Of a DNA stretch of 64,000 bases, positions 42,828 to 51,700 are shown piece by piece (position 1 is the stretch's first letter; each line of letters opens with the position of its first letter). The translations under genes were made by a program, and so were the position numbers. Under the pieces are notes generated by a model, which saw nothing but the letters and a program-made list of their open reading frames with translations, was not told the origin of the DNA and made no database searches. Origin of the DNA: Herbidospora sakaeratensis (GTDB lineage: Bacteria; Actinomycetota; Actinomycetes; Streptosporangiales; Streptosporangiaceae); contig NZ_BBXC01000007.1 of NCBI RefSeq assembly GCF_001570525.1, positions 671,364 to 735,363 on the forward strand. The letters run 5' to 3'.

Positions 42828-45404
42828 TTACGGGTAGGAGACCACCTTGGCGGGGATGGTCGCCGTGCCCTGGGCGGGTCCGCCCGTGGTGTTGATCACG
42901 TGGTTGATGATGCCGTTGCCGCCGAGCGAGACCGCCAGCAGGCTGTGGAACTTCACCGTGGGCCTGATCGGCACCTCGAAGACCCGGTCGACCTGAATGG
43001 TCGGGTCGACGTTGAAGTAGCAGTACGCGCCCATGCCCCAGCCCTCGTGGACCTGGACGTTGTCGCCCACCTTGTAGGCGGCCCAGCCCTTGACCGAGCC
43101 GTTCATGTAGGCGGCCTGGTTCGGCGGGTCGTACGCCTTCTCGTTCTGGAAGAAGATCGTCCGGCCGCGCTCGCCGTACCACTCGACGTCGTACTTGCGG
43201 TAGTGCTCGACGAACAGGCCGGTGGCCAGCACGTCGTCACCGTTCACGATCAGTCCGGTCTCGGCCGTGTTGACGTTCCAGCCGATGCCCTCGCCGTGGT
43301 CGCCGCGCCAGAGCCAGGTGTGGTCGATGATCACGTCGTCGCTGTTGACGATGACGCTGACCTCGGCGTTGCCGGCGAAGGCGCCGCCGATGCGGACGAA
43401 CACGTCCGACAGGGTGGTGGGGTTGGCGGCGTGGTCGGCCGAGGAGCCGGGCGGGCCGACCTCGATGAGCACCGGCGACTTCTGCGGTCCGGCGTCGATC
43501 AGGAAGCCCGCGAGGCGGACGCCGTCGACGTCGGCGACCTTCATGGCCACCGCCGCGTTCTCGGGGATGATCGTCGCCAGGCCGAGGCCCAGGACGACGG
43601 TGTTGGCCCGGTTGACGTTGATCGGCGCGCTGGTGCGGTAGATGCCCGGGGTCAGCAGCAGGTGCAGGCCCTGGGCGAGCGCCGCGTTGATGCGGGCGGC
43701 CGAGTCGCCGGGCTTGGCGACGTAGAACTGCGACAGCGGGAGCGAGGTGCCCGGGGTGGGGCCGTTCGCCCAGCTCTGGCCGCGCGCGTTGGTGCGGAGC
43801 GAGGGCACGAAGACGCGGTAGGCGCCGGTGCCGTCGACGTACAGGTAGGGCTTCTCCCGCGACAGCGGGGTGTTCTGCAGCGTGGTGTAGACGGGCTCGG
43901 GGAAGCCGGTCGCCGGGGCGCCGTTGACGCCCGAGAAGACCATGTTCCACACGCCGTTCAGCCAGCCGCCGATCGTGGAGTCACGGGTGTACCACTGCTG
44001 CTGCGAGTAGGGGCCGACGGTCCCGTCGACGCGCGAGTCGGCGATGTAGCCGCCGGACGCCCAGCCGTAGCCGGTCGGCGCGAGGTTCAGGTTGCCCTTG
44101 ATCCACATGCGGCGGAACGGCGCGGCCTGCGAGACGGCCCACTGGTTGGTGCCGCCGGTCGGCTGCACCGACAGGTTCTCGGTGGAGCGCCAGAAGTTCT
44201 GCGTGGCGTTGCCGTTGAACCAGCCGGCGTCGACGGTGATGCCGCCGTTGATGGTGACGTCGCCGGGGTTCTGGCCGAGGCCGTAAATCGAGGTGTAGAA
44301 CCCGACCTTCGCGTTGACGTTGTAGGTGCCCGGCTTGAACATGAACGCGTGGCGTCCGGTGCCGAACTGCGCCGACTCCTGCTGCGTGAAGACCGAGTCG
44401 AGCTGGCTCTGGATGGTCGCGGCCGGGGTCGAGGGGTCGTAGACGTGGACGTTGGGTCCGAGGTCGCCGCCGCCCGTGATCGGGCCGCCCGGGTCGCCCG
44501 GGTCGACGGGCCCGCTGCCGGTGTAAACCGCGACCTCCCAGAGTGAGTAGCCGTAGCCGGTGCCCCGGGCCGTGCCGTTCACCCTGATGTAGCGGCCGTT
44601 GCCGGTCACCGTGTGGGACTGCACGCCGCCGGTCGCGCCGGTCACCGACTTGAGTGTCGTCCAGGTGGTGCCGTTCGTCGACGACTGGAGCTGGAAGCTG
44701 GACGCGTACGCGGCCTCCCAGCGCAGGTCGATCTTGCAGACGTCCACGGCGGAGCCGAGGTCGACCTGCACCCACTGCGGGTCGGCGGCCAGGCTCGACC
44801 AGCGGGTGCCGGTGTTGCCGTCGAACGCGGCCGAGGCCGGGAACCCGGCGCCCTGGAGCGAGGAGGCGGTGGCGGGCTTGTTCAGCGCCGCGTTGGTGGT
44901 CCCGCAGGTGCCGCCGCCGGTGCCGTCCGGCCCGAAGACCTGGAACTCCCACAGCGAGTAGCCCCACCCGGTCGCCCGGGTCACGCCCTGCATCCGGACA
45001 TACCGATAGGTACCGCTCACGGTCAGGGTGTCGGTGCCTCCGTCACCTCCGGTGACGTTCTGCAGATCCGTCCAGGAGGTGCCGTTGGCCGAACCCTGGA
45101 TCTTGTACGCGCTCCCGTAGGCTCCCTCCCAGAGGAGGGTCACCTTGTTGATCGCCTGCGCCGACCCGAGGTCGACCTGCAGCCACTGGTCGTTGGTGTA
45201 GAGGCTCGACCAGCGGGTGCCGGTGTTGCCGTCGACGGCCGCCGAGGCGGGCGTGCCGGCGCCCTCGACGGAGGATGACGTCGCCGTCTTGCCCTGCGAC
45301 AGCAGGACGTCGGCGAAGGCGGGAGCTGCCGGTAAGGCGATCAGCGCGGCGGCTACGACCGCCGACGCGGTGCCCAAGGCGGCGAGCCTGGACAGACCTC
45401 TCAT
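42828..45404 (-). CDS. Secreted protein with two F5/8-type (discoidin) domains and a right-handed beta-helix
   Basis: The protein has 858 residues. A signal peptide (1-31, ending AAPAFA) is followed by two F5/8 type C/CBM32-like domains (about 35-160 and 165-292), each with a TRWSSL core and a YSLWEFQVF/YSLWEVAVY end. A right-handed beta-helix/GH55-like region fills about 305-858 (GRHAFMFKPGTYNV, WRSTENLSVQPTGG, LLLTPGIYRTSAPI, DHTWLWRGDHGEG). The GH55-like class contains exo-beta-1,3-glucanases, and many actinobacterial relatives carry no activity assignment. Carbohydrate-binding domains in front suggest a secreted polysaccharide enzyme. The start has GGAGAA upstream on its strand, and the gene diverges from the acyl-CoA dehydrogenase gene across about 100 bp. 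Confidence 0.85.
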   Translation of the reverse strand: MRGLSRLAALGTASAVVAAALIALPAAPAFADVLLSQGKTATSSSVEGAGTPASAAVDGNTGTRWSSLYTNDQWLQVDLGSAQAINKVTLLWEGAYGSAYKIQGSANGTSWTDLQNVTGGDGGTDTLTVSGTYRYVRMQGVTRATGWGYSLWEFQVFGPDGTGGGTCGTTNAALNKPATASSLQGAGFPASAAFDGNTGTRWSSLAADPQWVQVDLGSAVDVCKIDLRWEAAYASSFQLQSSTNGTTWTTLKSVTGATGGVQSHTVTGNGRYIRVNGTARGTGYGYSLWEVAVYTGSGPVDPGDPGGPITGGGDLGPNVHVYDPSTPAATIQSQLDSVFTQQESAQFGTGRHAFMFKPGTYNVNAKVGFYTSIYGLGQNPGDVTINGGITVDAGWFNGNATQNFWRSTENLSVQPTGGTNQWAVSQAAPFRRMWIKGNLNLAPTGYGWASGGYIADSRVDGTVGPYSQQQWYTRDSTIGGWLNGVWNMVFSGVNGAPATGFPEPVYTTLQNTPLSREKPYLYVDGTGAYRVFVPSLRTNARGQSWANGPTPGTSLPLSQFYVAKPGDSAARINAALAQGLHLLLTPGIYRTSAPINVNRANTVVLGLGLATIIPENAAVAMKVADVDGVRLAGFLIDAGPQKSPVLIEVGPPGSSADHAANPTTLSDVFVRIGGAFAGNAEVSVIVNSDDVIIDHTWLWRGDHGEGIGWNVNTAETGLIVNGDDVLATGLFVEHYRKYDVEWYGERGRTIFFQNEKAYDPPNQAAYMNGSVKGWAAYKVGDNVQVHEGWGMGAYCYFNVDPTIQVDRVFEVPIRPTVKFHSLLAVSLGGNGIINHVINTTGGPAQGTATIPAKVVSYP

Positions 45405-45506
45405 GCGTGTTCTCCACAGTGAAGGGGGGTGTGAAGGGTCTTTCTCAATGCCTTATTTCGATCCTTGATTTAACTTAACGGGAACATGAACGTCAAGGGG
45501 TAGCCT

Positions 45507-46724
45507 GTGGCGGTGACGAGCTTCAACCCTGAATTGCCCGACGACGTCCGCGAGGTCCGCGCGTGGGTGCACGCCTTCGCCCGCGACGTCGTCCGCCCAG
45601 CTGGCAGCCTGTGGGACGACCGTGAGGAGACCCCGTGGCCGGTGCTCCAGGAGGCGGCCAAGATCGGCCTCTATTCGATGGATTTCTTCGCGACGCAGTG
45701 GTTCGAGGACAGCGGCCTCGGCCTGCCGGTGGCCTTCGAGGAGCTGTTCTGGGGCGACGCCGGAATCGGCCTCTCCCTGACGGCGACGGGCCTGGCCGCC
45801 GCCGCGTTGTCGGCCAACGGCACCGACGAACAGGTCGGGACGTGGTTGCCGGTCATGTTCGGCACGCCTGACGACGTGGCGGTGGGAGCGTTCTGCGCCT
45901 CGGAACCGGACGCGGGTTCCGACGTGGGGGCGATCCGGACGTCGGCCGTCCGCCTGCCCTCCGGCGACTTCCGGTTGAACGGGACCAAGACGTGGGTGTC
46001 GAACGGGGGCATCGCGGCCGTCCACATCGTGGTCGCGACCGTCGACCCGTCACTGGGCGCGCGGGGCCAGGTGACCTTCGTCGTGCCGCCCGGGACACCC
46101 GGCTTCTCCCAGGGCCAGAAGTTCCGCAAGCACGGCATCAGGGCCTCCCACACCGCCGAGGTGGTCCTGGACGATGTGGTGCTGCCCGCCTCGTGCCTGC
46201 TGGGCGGGGTCGACAAGATGGAGGAACGCCTGGCCCGGGCCCGGTCGGGCCAGCGGTCGGGCGGCCAGGCGGCGTTGCGGACCTTCGAGTCGACCCGTCC
46301 CGTGGTGGCCGCCATGGCGGTCGGCATCGCGCGGGCCGCGTTCGAGTACGCGCGGGACTACGCGGGAGAACGGCGGCAGTTCGGGCGGGCGATCGGGGAG
46401 AACCAGGCCATCGCCTTCCTGCTGGCCGACATGGCGACCCGGATCGAGTTGGCCCGGCTGCTGACGTGGAAAGCGGCCTGGATGGGCCGGCGGGGCGGCG
46501 GGTTCGCCCAGGCCGAGGGGTCGATGTCGAAACTGGTGGCGGGGGAGACGGCGGTCTGGGTGACCGAACAGGCGATCCAGGTGCTGGGCGGGGCGGGCTA
46601 CACCCGCGACCACCCGGTGGAGCGCTTCCACCGCGACGCGAAGATCTTCACCATCTTCGAGGGCACGTCGGAGATCCAGCGCCTGATCATCTCCCGGGCG
46701 GTCACCGGTCTCCAGGTCCGATGA
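45507..46724 (+). CDS. Acyl-CoA dehydrogenase family protein
   Basis: A 405-residue flavoprotein with the standard order: N-terminal helical domain, FAD beta domain ([44 protein letters not shown]) and C-terminal helical domain ([40 protein letters not shown]). The catalytic Glu of the short-chain/medium-chain class lies in [15 protein letters not shown]. It oxidises an acyl-CoA to the trans-2-enoyl-CoA with FAD. GTG 45507 opens a normal-length protein. There are no beta-oxidation genes next to it. Confidence 0.92.
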   Translation: MAVTSFNPELPDDVREVRAWVHAFARDVVRPAGSLWDDREETPWPVLQEAAKIGLYSMDFFATQWFEDSGLGLPVAFEELFWGDAGIGLSLTATGLAAAALSANGTDEQVGTWLPVMFGTPDDVAVGAFCASEPDAGSDVGAIRTSAVRLPSGDFRLNGTKTWVSNGGIAAVHIVVATVDPSLGARGQVTFVVPPGTPGFSQGQKFRKHGIRASHTAEVVLDDVVLPASCLLGGVDKMEERLARARSGQRSGGQAALRTFESTRPVVAAMAVGIARAAFEYARDYAGERRQFGRAIGENQAIAFLLADMATRIELARLLTWKAAWMGRRGGGFAQAEGSMSKLVAGETAVWVTEQAIQVLGGAGYTRDHPVERFHRDAKIFTIFEGTSEIQRLIISRAVTGLQVR

Positions 46725-46741
46725 ACGACGTGACACGTCGT
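46725..46741 (+). terminator. Short hairpin after the acyl-CoA dehydrogenase stop
   Basis: ACGACGT (46725-46731) pairs with ACGTCGT (46735-46741) around GAC, starting at the first base after the stop codon. It is short and has no U-tract, so termination is uncertain. Confidence 0.3.
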
Positions 46742-46820
46742 CGCGGGCAGGGGCTGGTTCATGTGGAGTGCGGCCTAAACCAGTCGAAACCCGGCACCCC
46801 GAGCTGCGACCATCCCAGGT

Positions 46821-48077
46821 GTGATCAGCGTGTACGACCTGTTCGACGACGTCGTCCCGGAGAGCCGGCTCTGGGAGCTCACCGCCGGGATGTGGATCGA
46901 CCTGGACGCGTCGATCCGCTCCGGCCACTACCTCCAGGCGCCGCGTGACGTCACGCTGATGCGACGTCCCGGCCACGTCCTGCTGATGGCGTGCAGCAGC
47001 CGGGGCGAGTTCCGGGAGCGGGCGATCCCGCAGCTCGCGCGGCATCCGGTCCTGTGGCCACTGCTCGTGGTCCGGGCTCTCGACTGGGCCGGGCCGGTGC
47101 GCGACTACGCCCGGCACATCCTCGTCAACGTCGCGACGCGGCCCGAGGCGGCGCGGCGCGTGATCCCGACCGCTGTGCGGCTGCGCGGCAGGCGGGGCGG
47201 GGCCGACCTGCTCGACCTGCTCCGCCCGGTGATCCCGCTCGACGGGCACGCCGACTTCGACGGGCCGACGATGCGTCTGGTTGTCGAGGAGCTGATCCGG
47301 CGGGGCGACGACGAGGCCGTGCGCGGACTGCATGAGCGGATGACCGCGCCCGGCGCGCTGCTGCGCGCGGCGGCGTACCTGATCGAGCGGAGCGATCCGG
47401 AGCCGTTCCTCGGGTCGCCGTTCGCCCCGATCAGGGTGCGGGCGCTGGTGCTGGCGCCGCATCAGGGCGGCGAGTTCCTGAACGACCGGTCGAAGATCGT
47501 CCGGCTGACGGCCCAGGGGCTCGTCAGGCGGGCGGGGGGCGATCCCGCGCCCTGGTATCGCGCCCGGCTGGGGAGTGCGGTCTCGATCCTGGGGCTGGGG
47601 GAGAGCGGCGGGCCCGCCGACGCGGAGCTGGTCGTGCCGTTCCTGGGGGATGCGCGGGCGCGGGTGCGGGCTGCCGCGGTCGCCGCCCTGCGGGTGTGGG
47701 GACGGCACGACGACGTGGCCCCGCTGGTGCGCGACCCGTCGGCCCGGGTGGTCCGGCAAGTGGTGAAGAGCCTGCGGGCGGCCACGGCCGCGCCGGACTT
47801 CTCGCTGCTCGACCGGGTCAACCCGCCGCACGTGCGGCGGGCCGGGCATCGCCTGCTGGCCGCCGCCGATCCGTGGACGCGGCTGAAGGCCGACCTGCTG
47901 CTGCTGGACGACCCCGACCTGGCGGCCGTCGCGTCGGCGGACCTGCGGGTGTGGTGCGACCGGGTGCTGGTCGCGCTCTACCGGCCGTGCCCCGAGGCGT
48001 TGCGGGAGGAACTGGCCGGGCTCCTCCCGAAGGCGCCGGAGGAACTGCGGGCGCGGGCGGAATGGGTGCTCAGGTAG
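46821..48077 (+). CDS. HEAT-repeat protein, function unknown
   Basis: A 418-residue alpha-helical protein made almost entirely of HEAT-like units. Examples are ERAIPQLARHPVLWPLLVVRA, PIRVRALVLAP, SKIVRLTAQGLVRRA, ARVRAAAVAALRVWGRHDDV and ARVVRQVVKSLRAA. No signal peptide, membrane helix or catalytic motif is visible. Many such proteins serve as scaffolds. GTG 46821 is the first good start, with a weak ribosome site. Its last 8 bp overlap the end of the convergent HTH gene. Confidence 0.75.
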   Translation: MISVYDLFDDVVPESRLWELTAGMWIDLDASIRSGHYLQAPRDVTLMRRPGHVLLMACSSRGEFRERAIPQLARHPVLWPLLVVRALDWAGPVRDYARHILVNVATRPEAARRVIPTAVRLRGRRGGADLLDLLRPVIPLDGHADFDGPTMRLVVEELIRRGDDEAVRGLHERMTAPGALLRAAAYLIERSDPEPFLGSPFAPIRVRALVLAPHQGGEFLNDRSKIVRLTAQGLVRRAGGDPAPWYRARLGSAVSILGLGESGGPADAELVVPFLGDARARVRAAAVAALRVWGRHDDVAPLVRDPSARVVRQVVKSLRAATAAPDFSLLDRVNPPHVRRAGHRLLAAADPWTRLKADLLLLDDPDLAAVASADLRVWCDRVLVALYRPCPEALREELAGLLPKAPEELRARAEWVLR

Positions 48078-48438
48078 CGACGCGGCCGGCCAGTCGTTCG
48101 TAACGTTGTTTGGCCGCCTGGGGCGAGCCCAGCCCCAGCGCGTTGGCGATCTCCTGCCACGTCAGCCCGCGCCCCCGCGCGATCAGCAGCAGGCTCGCCT
48201 CCAGTTGGTCCATCTCTCCTCTGACGAGAGGCATCAACGTCAGCGCCGCCGTCAGGTCGGAGGTGTCGACCTCCGGTTCGCCGGTGTCGGGGGCAGCGGA
48301 GCCGGCCGCCAGCATGGTCACGAGGCGGACCGCCTCGTGCGGTCCGAGGACCGTCGGGTGGACCTGGCGGGCGCGCTGGGCTTCGGTTGTGGCGTGGCGG
48401 GTGGCGATGTGGGTGAGGGACGCGTACACGTCCGCCAT
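48070..48438 (-). CDS. Small helix-turn-helix DNA-binding protein
   Basis: About 122 residues. The C-terminal half has a long helix (ASLLLIARGRGLTWQEIANA) leading into a clear HTH, LTWQEIANALGLGSPQAAKQ, as in sigma-like or AsnC-like small regulators common in streptomycetes. The N-terminal half is Ala-rich without a known domain. Two ATGs lie in tandem (48441 and 48438); GAAGGAG at 48444-48450 is correctly spaced for the second. The ribosome site lies beside two tandem palindromes (48449-48477), so the protein may repress itself. Confidence 0.7.
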   Translation of the reverse strand: MADVYASLTHIATRHATTEAQRARQVHPTVLGPHEAVRLVTMLAAGSAAPDTGEPEVDTSDLTAALTLMPLVRGEMDQLEASLLLIARGRGLTWQEIANALGLGSPQAAKQRYERLAGRVAT

Positions 48439-48448
48439 CATGGCTCCT

Positions 48449-48477
48449 TCAACGAAACGTTGTCAACAGAATGTTGA
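48449..48477. promoter_or_regulatory. Tandem TCAAC-N5-GTTG palindromes upstream of the HTH gene
   Basis: TCAAC-GAAAC-GTTG (48449-48462) is followed directly by TCAAC-AGAAT-GTTGA (48463-48477). The same half-sites are repeated with a 14-bp period. The left edge overlaps the Shine-Dalgarno of the minus-strand HTH gene. This is a strong operator shape; the local HTH protein is the obvious candidate ligand. Confidence 0.55.
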
Positions 48478-48677
48478 AACATCGGATCGTTATCCGGCCG
48501 AGGGGTGCATGATCCACTACGGCCGTGTTACAAAATCCTCGATCGCTTCCGCGGACAACTGTCCGGGCGGCCGACACGGGTGGCACCCCGTCTGGTCGTC
48601 CGGTCGTGCCGTGGCCGAGAGCACCGGGTTCCGCGACCGCGGGGCCTCATCGGACGTGATCCCTGACACGGCAACAT

Positions 48678-48730
48678 GCGCGGCGGCGCGCGCCTTGCCT
48701 GACGAGACCCCTCACTCGTTCAGGAAAGGA
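48678..48730 (+). promoter_or_regulatory. Conserved leader hairpin and ribosome binding site (copy 2)
   Basis: The block 48678-48703 is identical over 26 nt to 3720-3745. CCTGA (48698-48702) pairs with TCAGG (48720-48724), and CGAG (48703-48706) pairs with CTCG (48715-48718) past one bulged T. The inner pairs differ from copy 1 yet remain paired. AGGAAAGGA (48722-48730) is the ribosome site for ATG 48735. The rest of the 297-bp gap to the HTH gene holds no gene. Confidence 0.6.
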
Positions 48731-48734
48731 CCCC

Positions 48735-51700
48735 ATGTCCCCACGTCTCCGGCGCTGGGCCACGCTCCTCTCGACGATGGCGCTGACGGTCACGGGCACC
48801 GTGGTCGCCGCCGCCCCGGCCCGAGCCGTCGACATCCCCGCGGCCGACTACCAGCAGGTTCCGCTGGCCGTCGGCAGCGCGAAGCTCGGCGAGGCCATGT
48901 CCCTGGCCGTCCTCCCGAACAGGAACGTCGTGCACACCGCGCGGGACGGCTGGGTGCGGGTCACCACCCCGGCCGGCATCACCAAGAACGCGGGCAAGCT
49001 GAACGTCTACACCCACGACGAGGAAGGGCTCCAGGGGGTGGCGGCCGACCCGGACTTCGCCGCCAACCGGTGGATCTACCTCTTCTACTCGCCCCGGCTC
49101 GACACTCCCAATGGCGACGCGCCCAAGGAGGGCACCGCCGAGCAGTTCGAGGCGTGGAAGGGGCACCTGAACCTGTCGCGGTTCACCCTGAACGCCGACG
49201 ACACCCTCGACCTGGCCAGCGAGAAGGTGATCCTCGAGGTCCCGAACGACCGGGGGCAGTGCTGCCACGTCGGCGGCGACATCGACTTCGACGCCCAGGG
49301 CAACCTCTACCTGACCACGGGCGACGACACCAACCCGTTCGAGTCGGACGCGTACACGCCCATCGACGAGCGCACCACCCGCAACCCGCAGTTCGACGCG
49401 CAGCGCTCCTCGGGCAACACCAACGACCTGCGCGGCAAGGTGCTGCGCATCACGCCGCAGGACGACGGGACGTACACCATCCCCGAAGGGAACATGTTCG
49501 CCCCGGGCACCGCGGGCACCCGGCCCGAGATCTACGCCATGGGCTTCCGCAACCCCTTCCGGATGAGCGTCGACAAGGCGACCGGCATCGTCTACCTGGG
49601 CGACTACGGCCCGGACGCCGGCGGCCCGAGCGCCAGCCGGGGGCCCGCCGGGCAGGTCGAGTTCAACCGGGTGACCGGGCCCGGCAACTACGGCTGGCCC
49701 TACTGCACCGGCACCAACACGAGCAACGAGGTGTACAACGAGTACACCTTCCCGACCGGGCCCTCGGGCGCGAAGTACGACTGCGCGAACGGCCCGGCGA
49801 ACAACTCCTTCCGCAACACCGGCCTGCCGACCCTGCCCCCGGCCGTGCCCGCGTGGATCAAGTACGGCTTCGAGGGCTCCCCGGCCGAGTTCGGCGGCGG
49901 CTCCGAGTCGCCGATGGGCGGCCCGGTCTACCGCTACGACGCCGGCCTGGAGTCGAACGTCAAGTTCCCGCAGTCGCTCGACGGGCGGTTCTTCGCCGGT
50001 GAGCTCGGCCGCAAGTGGATCAAGGCGATCGAGGTGAAGGCCGACGGCACGCGCGGCGAGATCGCGCCCTTCCCGTGGACCGGCCAGCAGGTCATGGACC
50101 TGGCGTTCGGCCCCGACGGCGCCCTGTACGTGCTCGACTACGGCAGCGGCGGCGGCGACCAGGCCCTCTACCGCATCGACTACCTGGCCAACAGCAACCG
50201 CAGCCCGGTCGCCCGCATCGTCACCGACCGCATCTCCGGCGTCGACCCGCTGACCGTGAAGTTCACCGGCGACACCTCCTCCGACCCCGAGAGCGGCGCG
50301 CTTACCTACGCCTGGGACTTCGGCGACGGGGAGACGTCCACCGAGGCCAATCCCACGCACACCTTCGAGGACGAGGGCGTCTTCGACGTCGTGCTGACCG
50401 TGACCGACCCCGACGGCGCGACCGGCAGCACCAACATCTCGATCCACTCCGGCAACACCCTGCCGGTCGTCACCCTCAAGTCGCCCATCGCGGGCGCCCT
50501 GTTCGACTTCGGCGACACCATCCCCTTCGAGATCGAGGTCACCGACCCCGAAGACGGCGACGTCGACTGCGACCGCGTCGAACTCGACTACTCGCTCGGC
50601 CACGACCAGCACGCCCACCTGATCACCTCGCGGACCGGCTGCACCGGCACGATCGTGGTGCCCAAGGACGGCGAGCACGACGCGGCGGCCAACCTTTACG
50701 GCGTCTTCACCGCCCGCTACGTCGACGAGGGCGGCCTGGAGAACACCCAGACCGTCACCCTCCAGCCCAAGCACCGCCAGGCCGAGCACGCCCACACCCT
50801 GCAGGGCGTGCAGGTCACCACGCCGGGCGGATCGGAAGGCGGCCGGGCCATCGGCCACACCGACAACAACGACTGGATCTCCTTCGAGCCGTACGCCCTC
50901 GGCAACGCCACCAAGATCACCGTGCGGACCGCCTCCGGCGGCGTCGGCGGCACGATCGAGGTGCGCGCGGGCTCCCCGACGGGCGCCCTGCTCGGCACGG
51001 TGGCCGCGCCCAAGACCGCCGGATGGGGCGACTTCGTCGTCAACACCGGCGACCTGACCAACCCGCCGGCCGGCACGACCAAGCTCTACCTGGTCTTCAA
51101 GGGCCCGGCCGGGGCGCTGTTCGACCTCGACTGGTTCGACTTCACCACCACCGGCGAACTCGACGCCACCACGGTCGAGGGCGAGGCGTTCACCTCGACG
51201 TTCGGCGTCCAGGACGCGCCGCACGGCAACGCCAGCGGCGGCAAGGCGGCCGGCTACACCGACCCGGGCGACTGGGCCGGTTACGCGCCGATCACCCTGA
51301 CCGGCGCGACCACCTTCACCGCCCGGATCGCCTCCGGCGGCCCCGGCGGCACCCTGTCGATCCGGCACGGTTCCCAGACGGGCCCGCTCCTCGGCACGAT
51401 CACGGTCGCCAACACCGGCGGCTGGGAGAACTACGTCGACCTGTCGACGCGGCTCACCAACGTGCCGGCCGGGACCGGGCAGCTCTTCCTGGTCTTCGAC
51501 GGGCCGTCCGGGCGCGGCGCGCTGTTCGACGTCGACTACTGGACGCTCGTCAGGGAGCCGCTCCCCGACGACAAGGTGCTGGTGTTCTCCAAGACGGCCG
51601 GGTTCCGGCACGGCTCGATCGGCCCCGGCGTCCAGGCGCTCACCCAGATCGGCCAGGCCAACGGCTTCGAGGTCGTCAACTCCGAGGACGGCGGCGACTT

